This document shows positions 39,081 to 50,600 of a stretch of 64,000 nucleotides of DNA, one piece after another. Position 1 is the stretch's first letter; the number at the start of each line of letters is the position of its first letter. The position numbers and the translations under genes were made by a program. The stretch comes from Pelagibacterales bacterium SAG-MED28 (GTDB taxonomy: Bacteria; Pseudomonadota; Alphaproteobacteria; Pelagibacterales; Pelagibacteraceae), in NCBI GenBank assembly GCA_014653835.1, contig JACWDY010000001.1, positions 186,001 to 250,000 on the forward strand, read 5' to 3'. Under the pieces are notes generated by a model. It was not told the DNA's origin. It did no database searches and saw only the letters and a program-made list of their open reading frames with translations.

Positions 39081-40035
39081 GATCTTTTTTATTTTTTCTA
39101 ATAAATTCTTTTAATGGAATAGCTGGATAACCCATTACAATTTGATTATCTTGAATATTTTTAACGACACCACTTCCTCCACCAATTTTTACATTATTTC
39201 CAATTTTTAAATGACCTGAAATACCTGCTTGACCTCCAATCGAAACATTATTACCAATCTTTGAGCTTCCTGCAAAACCTACCTGTCCTGCAATCATACA
39301 ATTTGAGCCAATTTGAACATTATGGGCAACATGAACTTGATTGTCTAAATAAGTATTTTTTCCAATTATTGTGTCATCTATGGAACCGCGATCTATAGTA
39401 CAGCTAGAAGCTATCTCAACTTCGTCCTCTATCTTTACTTTTCCAATATGAGGAAACTTAATATTTTTTTCTTTATTGGGTATAAATCCAAAACCTTTTT
39501 GACCAATATTACAACTATCTTGTATCACAACATTGTTACCTATTATTGAGTTCTTTATAATCACATTAGAACCAATTATACAATTTTTACCAATTAACAC
39601 GTTACTTTCGATTATACTATTAGATCCAATAGTTGAATTTTTACCTATTTTAACCTTTTTACCAACTAAAACATTATTACCAAATTTTACTTTTTTATGA
39701 TTAGATTTTACTGGTTTTTTTAACGTTAAATCAGGATAGTCGATGTCTGCGAGTGGATATAAAATTTTGGTTACGCGGACTAATTCAATCATGACATTTT
39801 TTACAATTACTTTATGAATTTTTTTAGGTAAATATCTTTCAATATTTTTGGTGGTTATACAGATCGAGGCTTGTGTATTAAATGCTAAGTTTTTATAATT
39901 TATTGATTCAAAAAAAGTAATATCGTTTTTTTTTGCAACTCCTAATGGTTTTATATCGTTAATTCTAAAATTCTGCTTATATTCTTCATTCGGAAATAAA
40001 TCGGAAAATTTAATATTTTTTTTTAAAAAAAACAT
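39067..40035 (-). CDS. lpxD: UDP-3-O-acylglucosamine N-acyltransferase
   Basis: Hexapeptide repeats; GQKGFGFIPN, TIDRGSIDDTIIGKNTYLDNQVHVAHNVQIG. Confidence 0.95.
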   Translation of the reverse strand: MFFLKKNIKFSDLFPNEEYKQNFRINDIKPLGVAKKNDITFFESINYKNLAFNTQASICITTKNIERYLPKKIHKVIVKNVMIELVRVTKILYPLADIDYPDLTLKKPVKSNHKKVKFGNNVLVGKKVKIGKNSTIGSNSIIESNVLIGKNCIIGSNVIIKNSIIGNNVVIQDSCNIGQKGFGFIPNKEKNIKFPHIGKVKIEDEVEIASSCTIDRGSIDDTIIGKNTYLDNQVHVAHNVQIGSNCMIAGQVGFAGSSKIGNNVSIGGQAGISGHLKIGNNVKIGGGSGVVKNIQDNQIVMGYPAIPLKEFIRKNKKDHERN

Positions 40036-40049
40036 CTAAGCCCATTTAA

Positions 40050-40574
40050 TTAATCTAATTTAATCGATTTAAGTTTTTGATTAATAATATTCATTATATC
40101 ATTTGTGATATCCAAGTTTTCATCTCCAAGCAATATACTTTTCTTATCTAAAACAATTCTAATTTTTTTTTCTTTCATATAGTCTTTTAATATTGGATTT
40201 AAATTTTTTAGAAGCTCTCCTTTTGCTTTGTTTCTTTGCTTAGAAATTTGATCTAGCATGCTACTTCTCTCTTTTTGTAAAGAGGAGACTTTACCTCTTA
40301 ATACATTGACCTTTTTTTTATATTCCTCTGCTGAAATCAATTTTTTTTGTTGTATAATTTTTTTTTCCTCTTCTTGTATTTTTTTTTCTTTTTCTTTTAT
40401 ACTTTTAATATTTTTTTCAAGTTTTGATTTTAAAAAATCTTGGGCTTTTTTTCCTGCATTACTTTCATTAAGAATATATTTAAAGTCTATGTAATAAGGT
40501 GAGTCTGCAGACAATGGATTGCTGCTTAAGATGCTTATTAACATTAAAATTATTAGACTATTAAATTTAATCAT
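40050..40574 (-). CDS. skp: OmpH/Skp-family periplasmic chaperone
   Basis: Signal peptide plus coiled coil between bamA and lpxD. Confidence 0.8.
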   Translation of the reverse strand: MIKFNSLIILMLISILSSNPLSADSPYYIDFKYILNESNAGKKAQDFLKSKLEKNIKSIKEKEKKIQEEEKKIIQQKKLISAEEYKKKVNVLRGKVSSLQKERSSMLDQISKQRNKAKGELLKNLNPILKDYMKEKKIRIVLDKKSILLGDENLDITNDIMNIINQKLKSIKLD

Positions 40575-40588
40575 TTTAATTTAATCAT

Positions 40589-42820
40589 TTAAAATGTTGT
40601 ACCCAAATTGAAACTAAATCCCTGTGTTTTATCTGTGCTAGCTTTTGATAAATTTTGGGACAAGACAAAATTCATTGGACCAATTGGTGACATCCAATTT
40701 GCAATAATACCTGTCGATGATCTTATTTTATTACTGTCATCAATTGAACTATCGTAATCTACGCCCCATACATTACCTAGATCAAAAAAAAGATTTACAT
40801 CAGTATTAGTGTCATCAGGTAAAATATTAGGTAAGTTAGCCTCAAAATTTAAAGCTGCAACATAGTTTCCACCTATATAATCTTTATTATCTACTGGTCC
40901 AATTTTATTTTTTTCAAATCCTCTTAATCTCCTTGTGCTTAAATTTTTTCTTTTACTAAGTCTCACATCGTCTGAGCCAATACCGTTGATTGTTGATAAA
41001 TAAATTTTCCCAACACCAACTACATTTTCATTTATTGTTTTATATTTGCTTGCGGATAAAAAATTAGAAATAGAGGCGCTATCTGCGTATAATGGAAGTG
41101 TTTGGCCTAATTTTATAATTGAACCCTTAGTTGGCATAAAAGAACGGTCTCTTGTATCAAAAGAAAATCCATAATTTCCTGAAATATCACTATAAGAACC
41201 CTCTTGTTTTTTTAAAGCTGATGATGCTGTAGAATTCGTTCTCAAATCGTCGTAATCTGCATTTAACCCCAAAGACACAAAAATATCTTTATATTGCTCA
41301 AAAGAAGTAGCCAAACCAAAAGATGTTAACGAGTTTTCATATCCTTGATCAGGTTTGTCATTTGTCTCTGAGGCTAATGAATAACTTAGTGAGTTTCCAA
41401 GAAAATCATAATTAGGATCCATATAATTTAATACTCCAGTAAATGACTCACTATCAATTTCGATATCAAATGCTACAGATTTTCCTGTTCCTAACCAATT
41501 ATTTTCCTTTACACCTAAAGCGAATAGTCCTCCATCAGTTCCTACTCCAGCACCAGCAGTGATTTCTCCTGTTGGCTGTTCCTCAACTTCAATATTTATA
41601 ATTTTTAGATCATTCTTAGATCCATCAATTACCTTATAATCAACATTTTTAAAAATTCTTCTTGATTTTATTTCAGCTATGGATCTATCCAGATTTAATT
41701 TAGAGAAAGGTTCGCCTTCATCCAATAACAGTTCTCCTCTTATTACATTTTCATTAGTGACTGAATTTCCAGAAATATTAATTCTTTCTACAGATATTTT
41801 TTTCCCTTCATAAATATTTAATACAATATTAATTGAATTTTTAGTTATTTCTTCTTGAACATTATGTTCAACAAATTGCAAATTATTTTTATCGATTAAA
41901 TCATCTAAATCCTCTAAAAGTTTTTTAACTTTAAAAGGTGAATAATAATCCCCTATATATTTTTTATAAATTTGGTTTAAAGGAAAAAATATTTCTGCGT
42001 CAAAAACTTTATCGACATTTGTGGAGATCTTATTAATCGTATATCTTGTTCCCTCAGATATAATATATGTCAATTCAGCTTGATCATTATCATTTATCTT
42101 TGCTACTTTTGAATTTATTCTTACATCATAGAATCCAGTTGACTTATAAAAATTTCTCAACAATCTTGTATCTAGTTCAAGTAAATTTTTATTAAAATTG
42201 GTGTTATTTGATATTATTTTCCAAAATTTATCCTCTTCACTAGCAATCACATCTCTTAATTTTCTGCTACTAATCTTTTTATTTCCAATAAATTTAATCG
42301 AGGATATTTTAGTTTTATCTCCCCGTTCAATTTCTATCAATAAATCAAAGCTATTCTCTGAAACTTTTTTAGTTTTCATTTCTACATTCGTAGAATTATA
42401 ACCTCTACTAGAATATAAAGTTTTTATAATTTCAATATCACTTTTAAGATTAGATTTAATAAATGATCTTTTTTCTTTAGATTTTATATTTTTTATTATT
42501 TGTTCTCTAAGATTTTTACTTTTTTCACCTATTATGACAAGCTGATCAATAAAGGGATATTCCTTTACATCGATTAATAATTCGTTACCGGCTATTTTAA
42601 TTTTGACATTTTCGAACAGTTCAGTTTCATATAGTTTTCTTAAAATTTCATTTGTATCGAAATCACTATAATTTTTGTTAACTTCTATATCTCCGTAAAT
42701 TTTGATTGTTTCTGAGGATAATCTTTTATTGCCAGTAATACTAACTTTATCTATATTTTCAGCCTTTGTAGAAGAAATTGAAAAAAATATAAAAAGTAAT
42801 ATAAAAAAATATTTATACAT
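40589..42820 (-). CDS. bamA: Outer membrane protein assembly factor BamA
   Basis: POTRA repeats, terminal beta-barrel ending GFSFNLGTTF; RRLRGFE motif. Confidence 0.95.
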   Translation of the reverse strand: MYKYFFILLFIFFSISSTKAENIDKVSITGNKRLSSETIKIYGDIEVNKNYSDFDTNEILRKLYETELFENVKIKIAGNELLIDVKEYPFIDQLVIIGEKSKNLREQIIKNIKSKEKRSFIKSNLKSDIEIIKTLYSSRGYNSTNVEMKTKKVSENSFDLLIEIERGDKTKISSIKFIGNKKISSRKLRDVIASEEDKFWKIISNNTNFNKNLLELDTRLLRNFYKSTGFYDVRINSKVAKINDNDQAELTYIISEGTRYTINKISTNVDKVFDAEIFFPLNQIYKKYIGDYYSPFKVKKLLEDLDDLIDKNNLQFVEHNVQEEITKNSINIVLNIYEGKKISVERINISGNSVTNENVIRGELLLDEGEPFSKLNLDRSIAEIKSRRIFKNVDYKVIDGSKNDLKIINIEVEEQPTGEITAGAGVGTDGGLFALGVKENNWLGTGKSVAFDIEIDSESFTGVLNYMDPNYDFLGNSLSYSLASETNDKPDQGYENSLTSFGLATSFEQYKDIFVSLGLNADYDDLRTNSTASSALKKQEGSYSDISGNYGFSFDTRDRSFMPTKGSIIKLGQTLPLYADSASISNFLSASKYKTINENVVGVGKIYLSTINGIGSDDVRLSKRKNLSTRRLRGFEKNKIGPVDNKDYIGGNYVAALNFEANLPNILPDDTNTDVNLFFDLGNVWGVDYDSSIDDSNKIRSSTGIIANWMSPIGPMNFVLSQNLSKASTDKTQGFSFNLGTTF

Positions 42821-42826
42821 AATTTT

Positions 42827-43984
42827 CTATTTTAAAACTTTGTAAGTGATACTCCTAGCCCATTTGTCGATTAGATTAATCTGATTTAAATTTCTAGGTC
42901 TTTTTATAGCATATTTTTTATAATTGATATCTTTCAAAATAGCTAGAATAAACCTATTTATATCTAAAAAACCTATCTTTTTCTTGAGAAATTGGTCTAC
43001 TAAAATTTCATTAGCGGCATTGATTATAATTGGTGAAGAATAATATTTAAATATTTTTTCTTTTAATTTTATTAAAGGAAATATTTTACTATCAACCTTT
43101 CTGAAGATTAAGTTACTAATGTTGTATTGTTTTTTATATTTATAAATTTCTTTTATATCAATCTCACCATCATAAATTGCATTTGCTAAAGGTATTTTCA
43201 TTGTTGTATCGTGAGAAATTAAATTTGTAAGACCATTATTTAATTCTAAAATCGCATGAACTAAAGAGTTTGGATGTATTATAATATCAAGTTTGTTTGA
43301 AGGTAAATCAAATAATTTTTGGGCTTCAACTAATTCAAATATTTTATTCATTAATGTCGATGAGTCTATTGATATTTTTTTTCCCATTTTCCATTTTGGA
43401 TGTTTTAGGGCTTTAGAGGGTTTTATCTTTTTTAGTTGTTTTGCGGAATAGTTCAAAAACGGCCCACCAGATGCAGTAAGATATATTTTTTTGATAGATT
43501 TTTTATTTTTATTTTCTAGTAATTTCAAAATTGAGTAATGTTCAGAGTCCACTGGAACTAGTTTAGTCTTATTTTTTTTTGCTGTTTTTTTAATTAGTTC
43601 CCATCCACAAATTATAGACTCTTTATTTGCTATTAATACCTTTTTACTAAATTCAACTGATTTAATAGTTGGTTCTAATCCAGCTATTCCTGGAATAGCA
43701 GTGACTGTAATATCAGATAATGGTTTTTTTTTTATCGATGTAAAATTATTTAATATTAAAATATTTTTTTTTTTATATTTTTGAAAAATTTTTTTAAAGG
43801 TATTTTGATTGCTTATAACAAAAATCTTTGGTTTAAATTTTAAAATTTGTTTTGATATTAATTTATAATTTTTATTCGCAGAAAAAATGTAAGGAATAAA
43901 ATTATTTTTTTTTTTTTCTATAATATTTAAAGTGGATAATCCAATTGAACCTGTTGATCCTAAAATAGATATTTTTTTTTTCAT
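42827..43984 (-). CDS. dxr: 1-deoxy-D-xylulose-5-phosphate reductoisomerase
   Basis: ISILGSTGSIGLSTLNI; VPVDSEHYSI; TASGGPF; HPKWKMGKKISIDSSTLMNK. Confidence 0.96.
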   Translation of the reverse strand: MKKKISILGSTGSIGLSTLNIIEKKKNNFIPYIFSANKNYKLISKQILKFKPKIFVISNQNTFKKIFQKYKKKNILILNNFTSIKKKPLSDITVTAIPGIAGLEPTIKSVEFSKKVLIANKESIICGWELIKKTAKKNKTKLVPVDSEHYSILKLLENKNKKSIKKIYLTASGGPFLNYSAKQLKKIKPSKALKHPKWKMGKKISIDSSTLMNKIFELVEAQKLFDLPSNKLDIIIHPNSLVHAILELNNGLTNLISHDTTMKIPLANAIYDGEIDIKEIYKYKKQYNISNLIFRKVDSKIFPLIKLKEKIFKYYSSPIIINAANEILVDQFLKKKIGFLDINRFILAILKDINYKKYAIKRPRNLNQINLIDKWARSITYKVLK

Positions 43985-44635
43985 TTAATAAATTACAACT
44001 AATGATATTAAACCAAATGGAACTCCTAATAAAATTCCATCAATTCTATCTAATATACCGCCATGTCCTGGAAGTATATTGCCAGTATCTTTAACATTTG
44101 CTTTTCTTTTTAAATAAGAAATAAATAAGTCTCCTAATTGGCATGCAATAGAAATTATTAATGATATAATTACTATCTTGTAATTAAATTGACTTAAACT
44201 TACAAACATAGAGGCAGAGAAAGCAAGACAGGTAAATATTAAGCTCCCTATGGATCCAAAAACGGTTTTATTTGGACTTATGCTGATAAGTTTTGGACCT
44301 TTAAATGTTTTGCCAAAAACAAATCCTCCTATATCGGATGCAATACAACCAACTAATATTGAACAAATGATTAATTTAAATTGATAAAAATTTGAAAGAA
44401 AAATAAAAAAATAGCAGAAAAAAGAAATATATATAATGAAAATAATATTTAAAATGTACCTGTAAAATTTATTGGTAAATATTTTATTAAAAAGATGTAA
44501 AAATTCTAAAATAGAAAGCACACCAAAAATTAACAAGGTGTAGACTAAAATTAAGTTAAATTTGAAAAATAAATAAAATAAAAAAATTAAAAAAAATGAA
44601 GTAAATATTCTAAGTTTTGTGTTTTTATCAATCAT
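43985..44635 (-). CDS. cdsA: Phosphatidate cytidylyltransferase
   Basis: SDIGGFVFGKTFKGPKLISISPNKTVFGSIG; GDLFISYLKRKANVKDTGNILPGHGGILDRIDGIL. Confidence 0.95.
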   Translation of the reverse strand: MIDKNTKLRIFTSFFLIFLFYLFFKFNLILVYTLLIFGVLSILEFLHLFNKIFTNKFYRYILNIIFIIYISFFCYFFIFLSNFYQFKLIICSILVGCIASDIGGFVFGKTFKGPKLISISPNKTVFGSIGSLIFTCLAFSASMFVSLSQFNYKIVIISLIISIACQLGDLFISYLKRKANVKDTGNILPGHGGILDRIDGILLGVPFGLISLVVIY

Positions 44636-45297
44636 ACACTACCATAGTTTCTTTTTATCTTTTGAAATTTTCTTACTATTTTTTTTAAATCCGATGAATT
44701 AAAGTCTGGCCACAATTTTTTCAAAAAAAATAGCTCAGCATATGCTAATTGCCATAACATAAAGTTACTAAGTCTTTGATGGCCACCAGTTCTTATCAAA
44801 ATATCCGGATACTTTATATTTTTTGTATCTAAATTTATCTCAAATTTTTTTTTATTTATTTTTTTTGTTTTTTTGAAAGCATTAATAATTTCATTTTTAG
44901 ATCCATAATTTATAGCCAAATTAACAGTTATACTTTTATTTTTCTTGGTTATTAACATTGATTTTTTTAAAATTTTTCTTAAATCAGGCGAAAGTTTTTT
45001 TATTTCACCAAATATATTTAATTTTATTCCTTGATTTTTTATATTTTCAATTTCTTTTATAAAATAAATTTTAATTAATTTAAGTAAATAATTTATCTCT
45101 TTTTTGGGGCGTCTCCAATTTTCTGATGAGAATACAAAAAAAGTTAAAATTGGTATTTTTAATTTTATTGAAGATTTAACAATTTTTTTTAATGTATCTA
45201 CTCCTTTTAAATGACCATAATTTCTACCTTTACCTCTTTTTTGTCCCCATCTTCCATTCCCATCCATGATAAATGCAACATGGTTAAGGGTGTTCAT
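44632..45297 (-). CDS. uppS: Undecaprenyl diphosphate synthase
   Basis: HVAFIMDGNGRWGQKRGKGRNYGHLKG; SSENWRRP; DILIRTGGHQRLSNFMLWQLAYAELFF. Confidence 0.96.
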   Translation of the reverse strand: MNTLNHVAFIMDGNGRWGQKRGKGRNYGHLKGVDTLKKIVKSSIKLKIPILTFFVFSSENWRRPKKEINYLLKLIKIYFIKEIENIKNQGIKLNIFGEIKKLSPDLRKILKKSMLITKKNKSITVNLAINYGSKNEIINAFKKTKKINKKKFEINLDTKNIKYPDILIRTGGHQRLSNFMLWQLAYAELFFLKKLWPDFNSSDLKKIVRKFQKIKRNYGSV

Positions 45298-45854
45298 AAT
45301 TGTATTATCTCTTTTTCTTTTTCTGATAAAATTTTATCTATATTTTCTATATTTAGATCAGTAAGTTTCTGAATAATTTTTTCAAAATTTTTATTATTAT
45401 CCTCTGATATAATTTTTTCCTTCAGTTTTTTTTTTAAATCTTCGTTTGCTTCTCTTCTAATATTTCTTATAGAAATTTTTCCCTTCTCACCCATATTTTT
45501 TAATATCTTTATTAAATCTTTTCGTCTTTCTTCGGTTAAATCTGGAATTCTCAACCTAATTATTTGTCCATCTATTTGCGGGTTTATTCCGAGTTCAGAT
45601 TTTTGGATTGCACTTTCAACTAAAGCTATGTTTGCTTTGTCCCAAACCTGTACTGAAATTAGTCTTGCCTCTGGCACGCTTATGGTGCCAATTTGGTCGA
45701 TGGGCATTAACTGACCATAAACATCAACTTTAATCGTATCAAGCATGTTAGTATTGGCTCTACCAGTTCTGAGTGTTGAAATATCTTTCTTTAATGAATT
45801 AATACTTTTATTCATCTTTGATGAATAATTTTTCTCATTGAACTCGTCGCTCAC
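45294..45854 (-). CDS. frr: Ribosome recycling factor
   Basis: LRTGRANTNMLDTIKVDVYGQLMPIDQIGTISVPEAR. Confidence 0.97.
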   Translation of the reverse strand: MSDEFNEKNYSSKMNKSINSLKKDISTLRTGRANTNMLDTIKVDVYGQLMPIDQIGTISVPEARLISVQVWDKANIALVESAIQKSELGINPQIDGQIIRLRIPDLTEERRKDLIKILKNMGEKGKISIRNIRREANEDLKKKLKEKIISEDNNKNFEKIIQKLTDLNIENIDKILSEKEKEIIQL

Positions 45855-45856
45855 TT

Positions 45857-46723
45857 TTAAATCCCTTCTCCAACTTTATAACGAATAAAATCTAAGATTT
45901 TAAGCTGTTTTTCGGTAGAGTTTTCTTTAAGTATATCTGAAACCTTTTTTTTAGAATCCATAATCCACAATTGATTTAGTAAAGAATTGTCATTTAAAAA
46001 CTTTGATATTTTGCCTTTGGAAATTTTTTCGGCTATTTCAACTGGCTTTCCGGAGTTTATAATTTCAGCTTTAATGATCTCCAATTCCTTCTCTACTAAG
46101 GCTGTATCAATATCTCTTTGATTTATAGCTAAAGGATTTGAAGCAGCTATGTGCATGGCTACCTTAGTTCCAATTTCTTCGTTTTTTCCTTTAACTATTC
46201 CTTCAATTTTTACAACGGAAATAATTTTACCAATATCCTTTTCAATTGCTGAATGAACATAATAAAAATTTACACCATTTGAATTGTCAAAAAAATTAGC
46301 TCTTCTTATAGTTATCTTTTCACCTATTTTTGCTATTAAATTTACTAAATTATCCTTTACTAAAATCCCATTAGACATTTTAGTACTATTAATTTTATCT
46401 AAATCACTTTTATTATTAAAATTAATTTCTGAAAGTTCTTTACAAAAATCTATGAAATCTTGGTTCTTTGCTACAAAATCAGTCTCACTATTTATTTCTA
46501 TAAATGAAACCTTTCCATCTCTTTCTTTAACTAAAGCTAATCCTTCAGAAGCAGTTCGGCTCATTTTTTTTGAAGCTTTGGCAATACCTTTTTTTCTTAA
46601 GAATTCAATTGATTTTTCAATATTTCCACTGCTTTCATCCAGAGCAATTTTACAATCCTTAAATCCTACTCCTGTCATCTCTCTTAATTTTTTAATATTT
46701 TCTAATAAATCTTTATTTGACAT
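45857..46723 (-). CDS. tsf: Elongation factor Ts
   Basis: IKKLREMTGVGFKDCKIALDESSGNIEKSIEFLRKKGIAKASKK; SETDFVAKNQDF. Confidence 0.97.
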   Translation of the reverse strand: MSNKDLLENIKKLREMTGVGFKDCKIALDESSGNIEKSIEFLRKKGIAKASKKMSRTASEGLALVKERDGKVSFIEINSETDFVAKNQDFIDFCKELSEINFNNKSDLDKINSTKMSNGILVKDNLVNLIAKIGEKITIRRANFFDNSNGVNFYYVHSAIEKDIGKIISVVKIEGIVKGKNEEIGTKVAMHIAASNPLAINQRDIDTALVEKELEIIKAEIINSGKPVEIAEKISKGKISKFLNDNSLLNQLWIMDSKKKVSDILKENSTEKQLKILDFIRYKVGEGI

Positions 46724-46740
46724 GAAATAATAATTTAAAA

Positions 46741-47481
46741 TTATTTATCTTTTGGTGGAGAAGATTTTTCCTCAGTTTTTTCGATGGATCCTTTAATAAA
46801 TTTTTCAGCATCTTTAATTGTACTTTTTAAAAGTTCGCAATATAAATTAATTGATCTTCTGGCATCATCATTTCCTGGAATAGGAAAATCTATTCCGGTT
46901 GGATCAGAATTAGTATCTAATACAGCTATTATTGGTATCCCCAATTTTTTTGCTTCGGCTACTGCTAATGACTCAATATTGGTATCAATTATAAAAATTA
47001 AATCTGGTGTTTTTTTCATATCAGAAATACCACCGAGTGAACGTTGAAGTTTTTCTCTTTCTTTTCCAAATTTAAGTATTTCTTTTTTTGTAAAGCCTAA
47101 GTTTTCTTTTGTTAATTGGTCATCAAGTTTTCTTAATCTTTTGATTGAGTTTTGAATTGTATTCCAATTTGTCAACATTCCTCCAAGCCACCGATGATTA
47201 ACGTAATATTGCCCTGTTTCTTTTGCTAGATCGCTTATTTGTTCAGAGGCTTGTTTTTTTGTTGAAACAACTAGCAGTTTCCCTCCACTAGCTACTACTT
47301 TATGAACTTGAACTAATGCATTTTTAATAAAATCAACAGTTTGTGTTAAGTCTATAATATGTATTGAATTTTTTTCTCCAAAAATATATCTCTTCATTTT
47401 TGGATTCCATCTTAAGGTTTTATGGCCAAGATGCACGCCTGCTTCTAATAACTGTTTTATATCTACTTTTGGTACGTTCAT
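46741..47481 (-). CDS. rpsB: 30S ribosomal protein S2 (start trimmed to [22 protein letters not shown])
   Basis: [39 protein letters not shown]; the 33 track residues before this come from the leader. Confidence 0.96.
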   Translation of the reverse strand: MNVPKVDIKQLLEAGVHLGHKTLRWNPKMKRYIFGEKNSIHIIDLTQTVDFIKNALVQVHKVVASGGKLLVVSTKKQASEQISDLAKETGQYYVNHRWLGGMLTNWNTIQNSIKRLRKLDDQLTKENLGFTKKEILKFGKEREKLQRSLGGISDMKKTPDLIFIIDTNIESLAVAEAKKLGIPIIAVLDTNSDPTGIDFPIPGNDDARRSINLYCELLKSTIKDAEKFIKGSIEKTEEKSSPPKDK

Positions 47482-47490
47482 AATATTTTT

Positions 47491-47553
47491 CCGGTTAATC
47501 CACCACAGTAATTCCAAATATTGGACCGGTAGGGCAATGCCCTTGAAACTGTG
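47491..47553 (-). ncRNA. Candidate structured 5' leader of rpsB (S2 autoregulatory-type)
   Basis: Minus-strand RNA: closing stem CACAGT/ACTGTG encloses hairpins AGGGC-ATT-GCCCT and CCAA-TAT-TTGG, plus ACCGG near the second hairpin complementary to CCGG downstream. Confidence 0.65.
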
Positions 47554-47601
47554 TGCGAAATTAGACCCAGATATATACAATCAATTTAAAAAATCAACCT
47601 T

Positions 47602-50600
47602 CTAAACTGTTATTTTTTCAACATATTTCTTGGCTTTTAGGGCCTTAAGATGATTTAAATCAAATTTCCTATTTTGTTGCAGGGAATAGCGGGCTTGTTT
47701 ATTTTTATTTTTTACTACAAGATTAATTTCGGTGTCACCCTTGTTTGACAATAGCTTTTTAATTTCATCTAAGTTAAAATTATCCTTTAGTTCTATAGTA
47801 ACTTTAGAATAAGGTTTATTTAAAGCTTCTTCTAAATTAAGAATTTTTTTTACATTAATTCTCTTTTTTGACGTTTCTCCTGTAATTTTCTCTTTTTTTA
47901 AAGTTAAAACAAAAGACTCAGACTCTTTTAATTTATCTCTATTCGAAACTAAGGTTTCAGCAAAAAAAAAGAGTTCAAATTCAGCTTTTTTATCACTAAA
48001 CTTAACAATAGCATAGGGAGTGCCTTTTACACTTTTCCTCTCTTGGATAGACATTATCGTACCTGCTACCAGTCCTTCATTTAAATCGTCTTCATAGAAT
48101 TCATTGTAAGGTTTTATTTTCAGTTGATTGAATATTTCATCAAATTCGTTAAGCGGGTGGTTGGTTAAGTAAAATCCTATAGATTTAAACTCTTCTGATA
48201 AAAGTTCTTTAACCGACCAAGGTATAGAAGATTCGAAATCGAATGCTTCTTTGTTTTTTTCTTGCCCATCAAAAAGATTAGATTGATGATTTTCTTTATC
48301 ATCATTTATATTTTTAATTTTCTGAATAATCTTTGGTATTGAAGTTAAAATTTTATTTCTATCCGTATCAAATTCATCAAATACCCCTGCTTTTACTAAA
48401 CCCTCTAATTGAAGTTTATTTACATCTTTTGCATTTACTCGATTAATAAAGTCAAAAAAAGATTTAAATTGTCCATTATTTTCTCTTTCATTAACAATAT
48501 TTGTTATAGCTTCAAATCCAACATTTTTTATAGCTCCAAGCCCATAAAAAAGTTTTCCATTGATTGATTTAAAATCAGAGAAACATTTGTTTATTGAAGG
48601 TTTTACTATTTCAATATTTAATTTTTTAAGTTCCTCAACAAATTCTCTTAACTTAGAGGTATTAGTAAGTTCTGTTGACATTGTAGCTGCAATAAAATCT
48701 TCTTTATAATAGGTTTTTAAATAAGCAGTTTGATATGCGATTAGGGCATATGCTGCTGCATGACTTTTATTAAAACCATACTGGGCAAATGGTTCTATTT
48801 TAGTAAAAACAAAACTAGCTACATCTTTAGCTATACCATTTTTTAAAGCTCCATTAATAAATCTTTCTTTTTGTCTGTCTAGTTCTGATTTCTTTTTTTT
48901 ACCCATAGCTCTTCTTAAAATGTCTGCCTCTGCTGCTGTAAAGCCTGCTAATGTTTGGGCAATTTGCATTACTTGCTCTTGGTAAATAATAATTCCATAG
49001 GTTGGGGTTAATATTTCTTTTAACGTAGGATGGATATAGTCTGGATCCTTAATTCCATTTTTACAATCATTATAAATAGGAATGTTGCTCATTGGGCCTG
49101 GTCTGTATAAAGCAACTAATGCAATTATATCATCAAATTTATTTGGCTTCATTTGTTTGATGGCTTCCCTCATTCCAGCGCTTTCAAGCTGGAATAATCC
49201 AGTTGTTTCACCTGTTGAAAGCATAGAAAAAACTTTTTTATCATTATGATCAATTTTAGTTATATCTAAATCAATTTTATTCAACTTTAATCTTTTTAAA
49301 GTGTTATCAATTACTGTAAGAGTTTTTAAACCAAGTAAATCAAATTTAACTAGTCCTGCGTTTTCAGAAGAATACATATCGTATTGAGTGGATGGCAAAG
49401 TTAAATTTGAACTGTGATCAATATATAATGGGAATTGTTCTGCCAATTTATCTCCAGCAATTACTACACCTGCAGCATGGGTTGCCATGTTACGATTAAG
49501 TCCCTCCAATTTTAACGATAATTCTATGAGTTTTTTTACTTTAACGTTATTTTTAATTTCCTCTTTAAACCTTGGTTCTCGATCAATAGATTCTTGCAAT
49601 GAAAGAGGTCTTGAAGGATCAAAAGGCACCATTTTACAAATTCTATCTACATGACCATAAGAAAGTCCCAAAACTCGTCCTACATCTCGTAAAACCATTC
49701 TGGCTTTTAATTTACCAAAGGTTATAATATGGGCTACACCATTTTTATATTTTGATTTTAAATACTCAAATACTTGATCTCTTTTTTCCTCACAAAAATC
49801 TATATCGAAATCTGGCATAGAAACTCTATCAGGGTTCAAAAATCTCTCAAATATTAAATCGAATTCAATTGGGTCTAAATCTGTTATATCTAGACAGTAT
49901 GCTACTAGAGATCCAGCACCTGATCCTCTTCCTGGACCGACAGGTATAAAACTTTTTTTTGCCCATTTTATATAATCAGAAACTATTAAAAAATAGCTGG
50001 CGTAATCCATTGAATTTATTATATTTATTTCGTGAGTTAATCTATCTTCATAGATTTCTTTAATTTGTTTTTTAGATTTGATTTTATTTTTTTTTAAAAT
50101 AAAATTTTCAAATCTTTTTTCTAAACCTTCTCTCGCCAATTTTGACAATTCTTCTTCTGGAGAACCACTTTGTTTATTTGCTATAGAAGGTAAGATTGGT
50201 TTTGATTTTTTAGGTTTAAAGTTAAATCTTAAATGAAAATTATAATTATTCACAAGTGCTTCTGGTAAATCTGAGTATAATTTTTCCAGATCTACTTGGG
50301 ATTTAAAATAGTGCTGGTTGCTGTATCTAAATCTATTTTTATCATCTATAAAATTTTTTTCACCGATACAAATCAAGGCATCATGTGCCTCATACATATT
50401 TTCGTTTAAATAAAAAATTTCTTGGGTTGCAATTAATGGAAGTTTAAAAGAATTTGAAATATTAAGTAGATAATTTTCAAAGTTTTTTTCGTGGTTTTCA
50501 TTATGACGTTGAATTTCAATATATAACCTATCTTTAAAACAATTTTTTAAATAATTTAGTATTCGCTCAAAATCTTTAAGTTTATTTTTGTAAAAAAGTT

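Noticed and set aside
46284-47047. Plus-strand ORFs opposite tsf and rpsB
   Set aside because: Antisense to conserved translation genes; artefactual.
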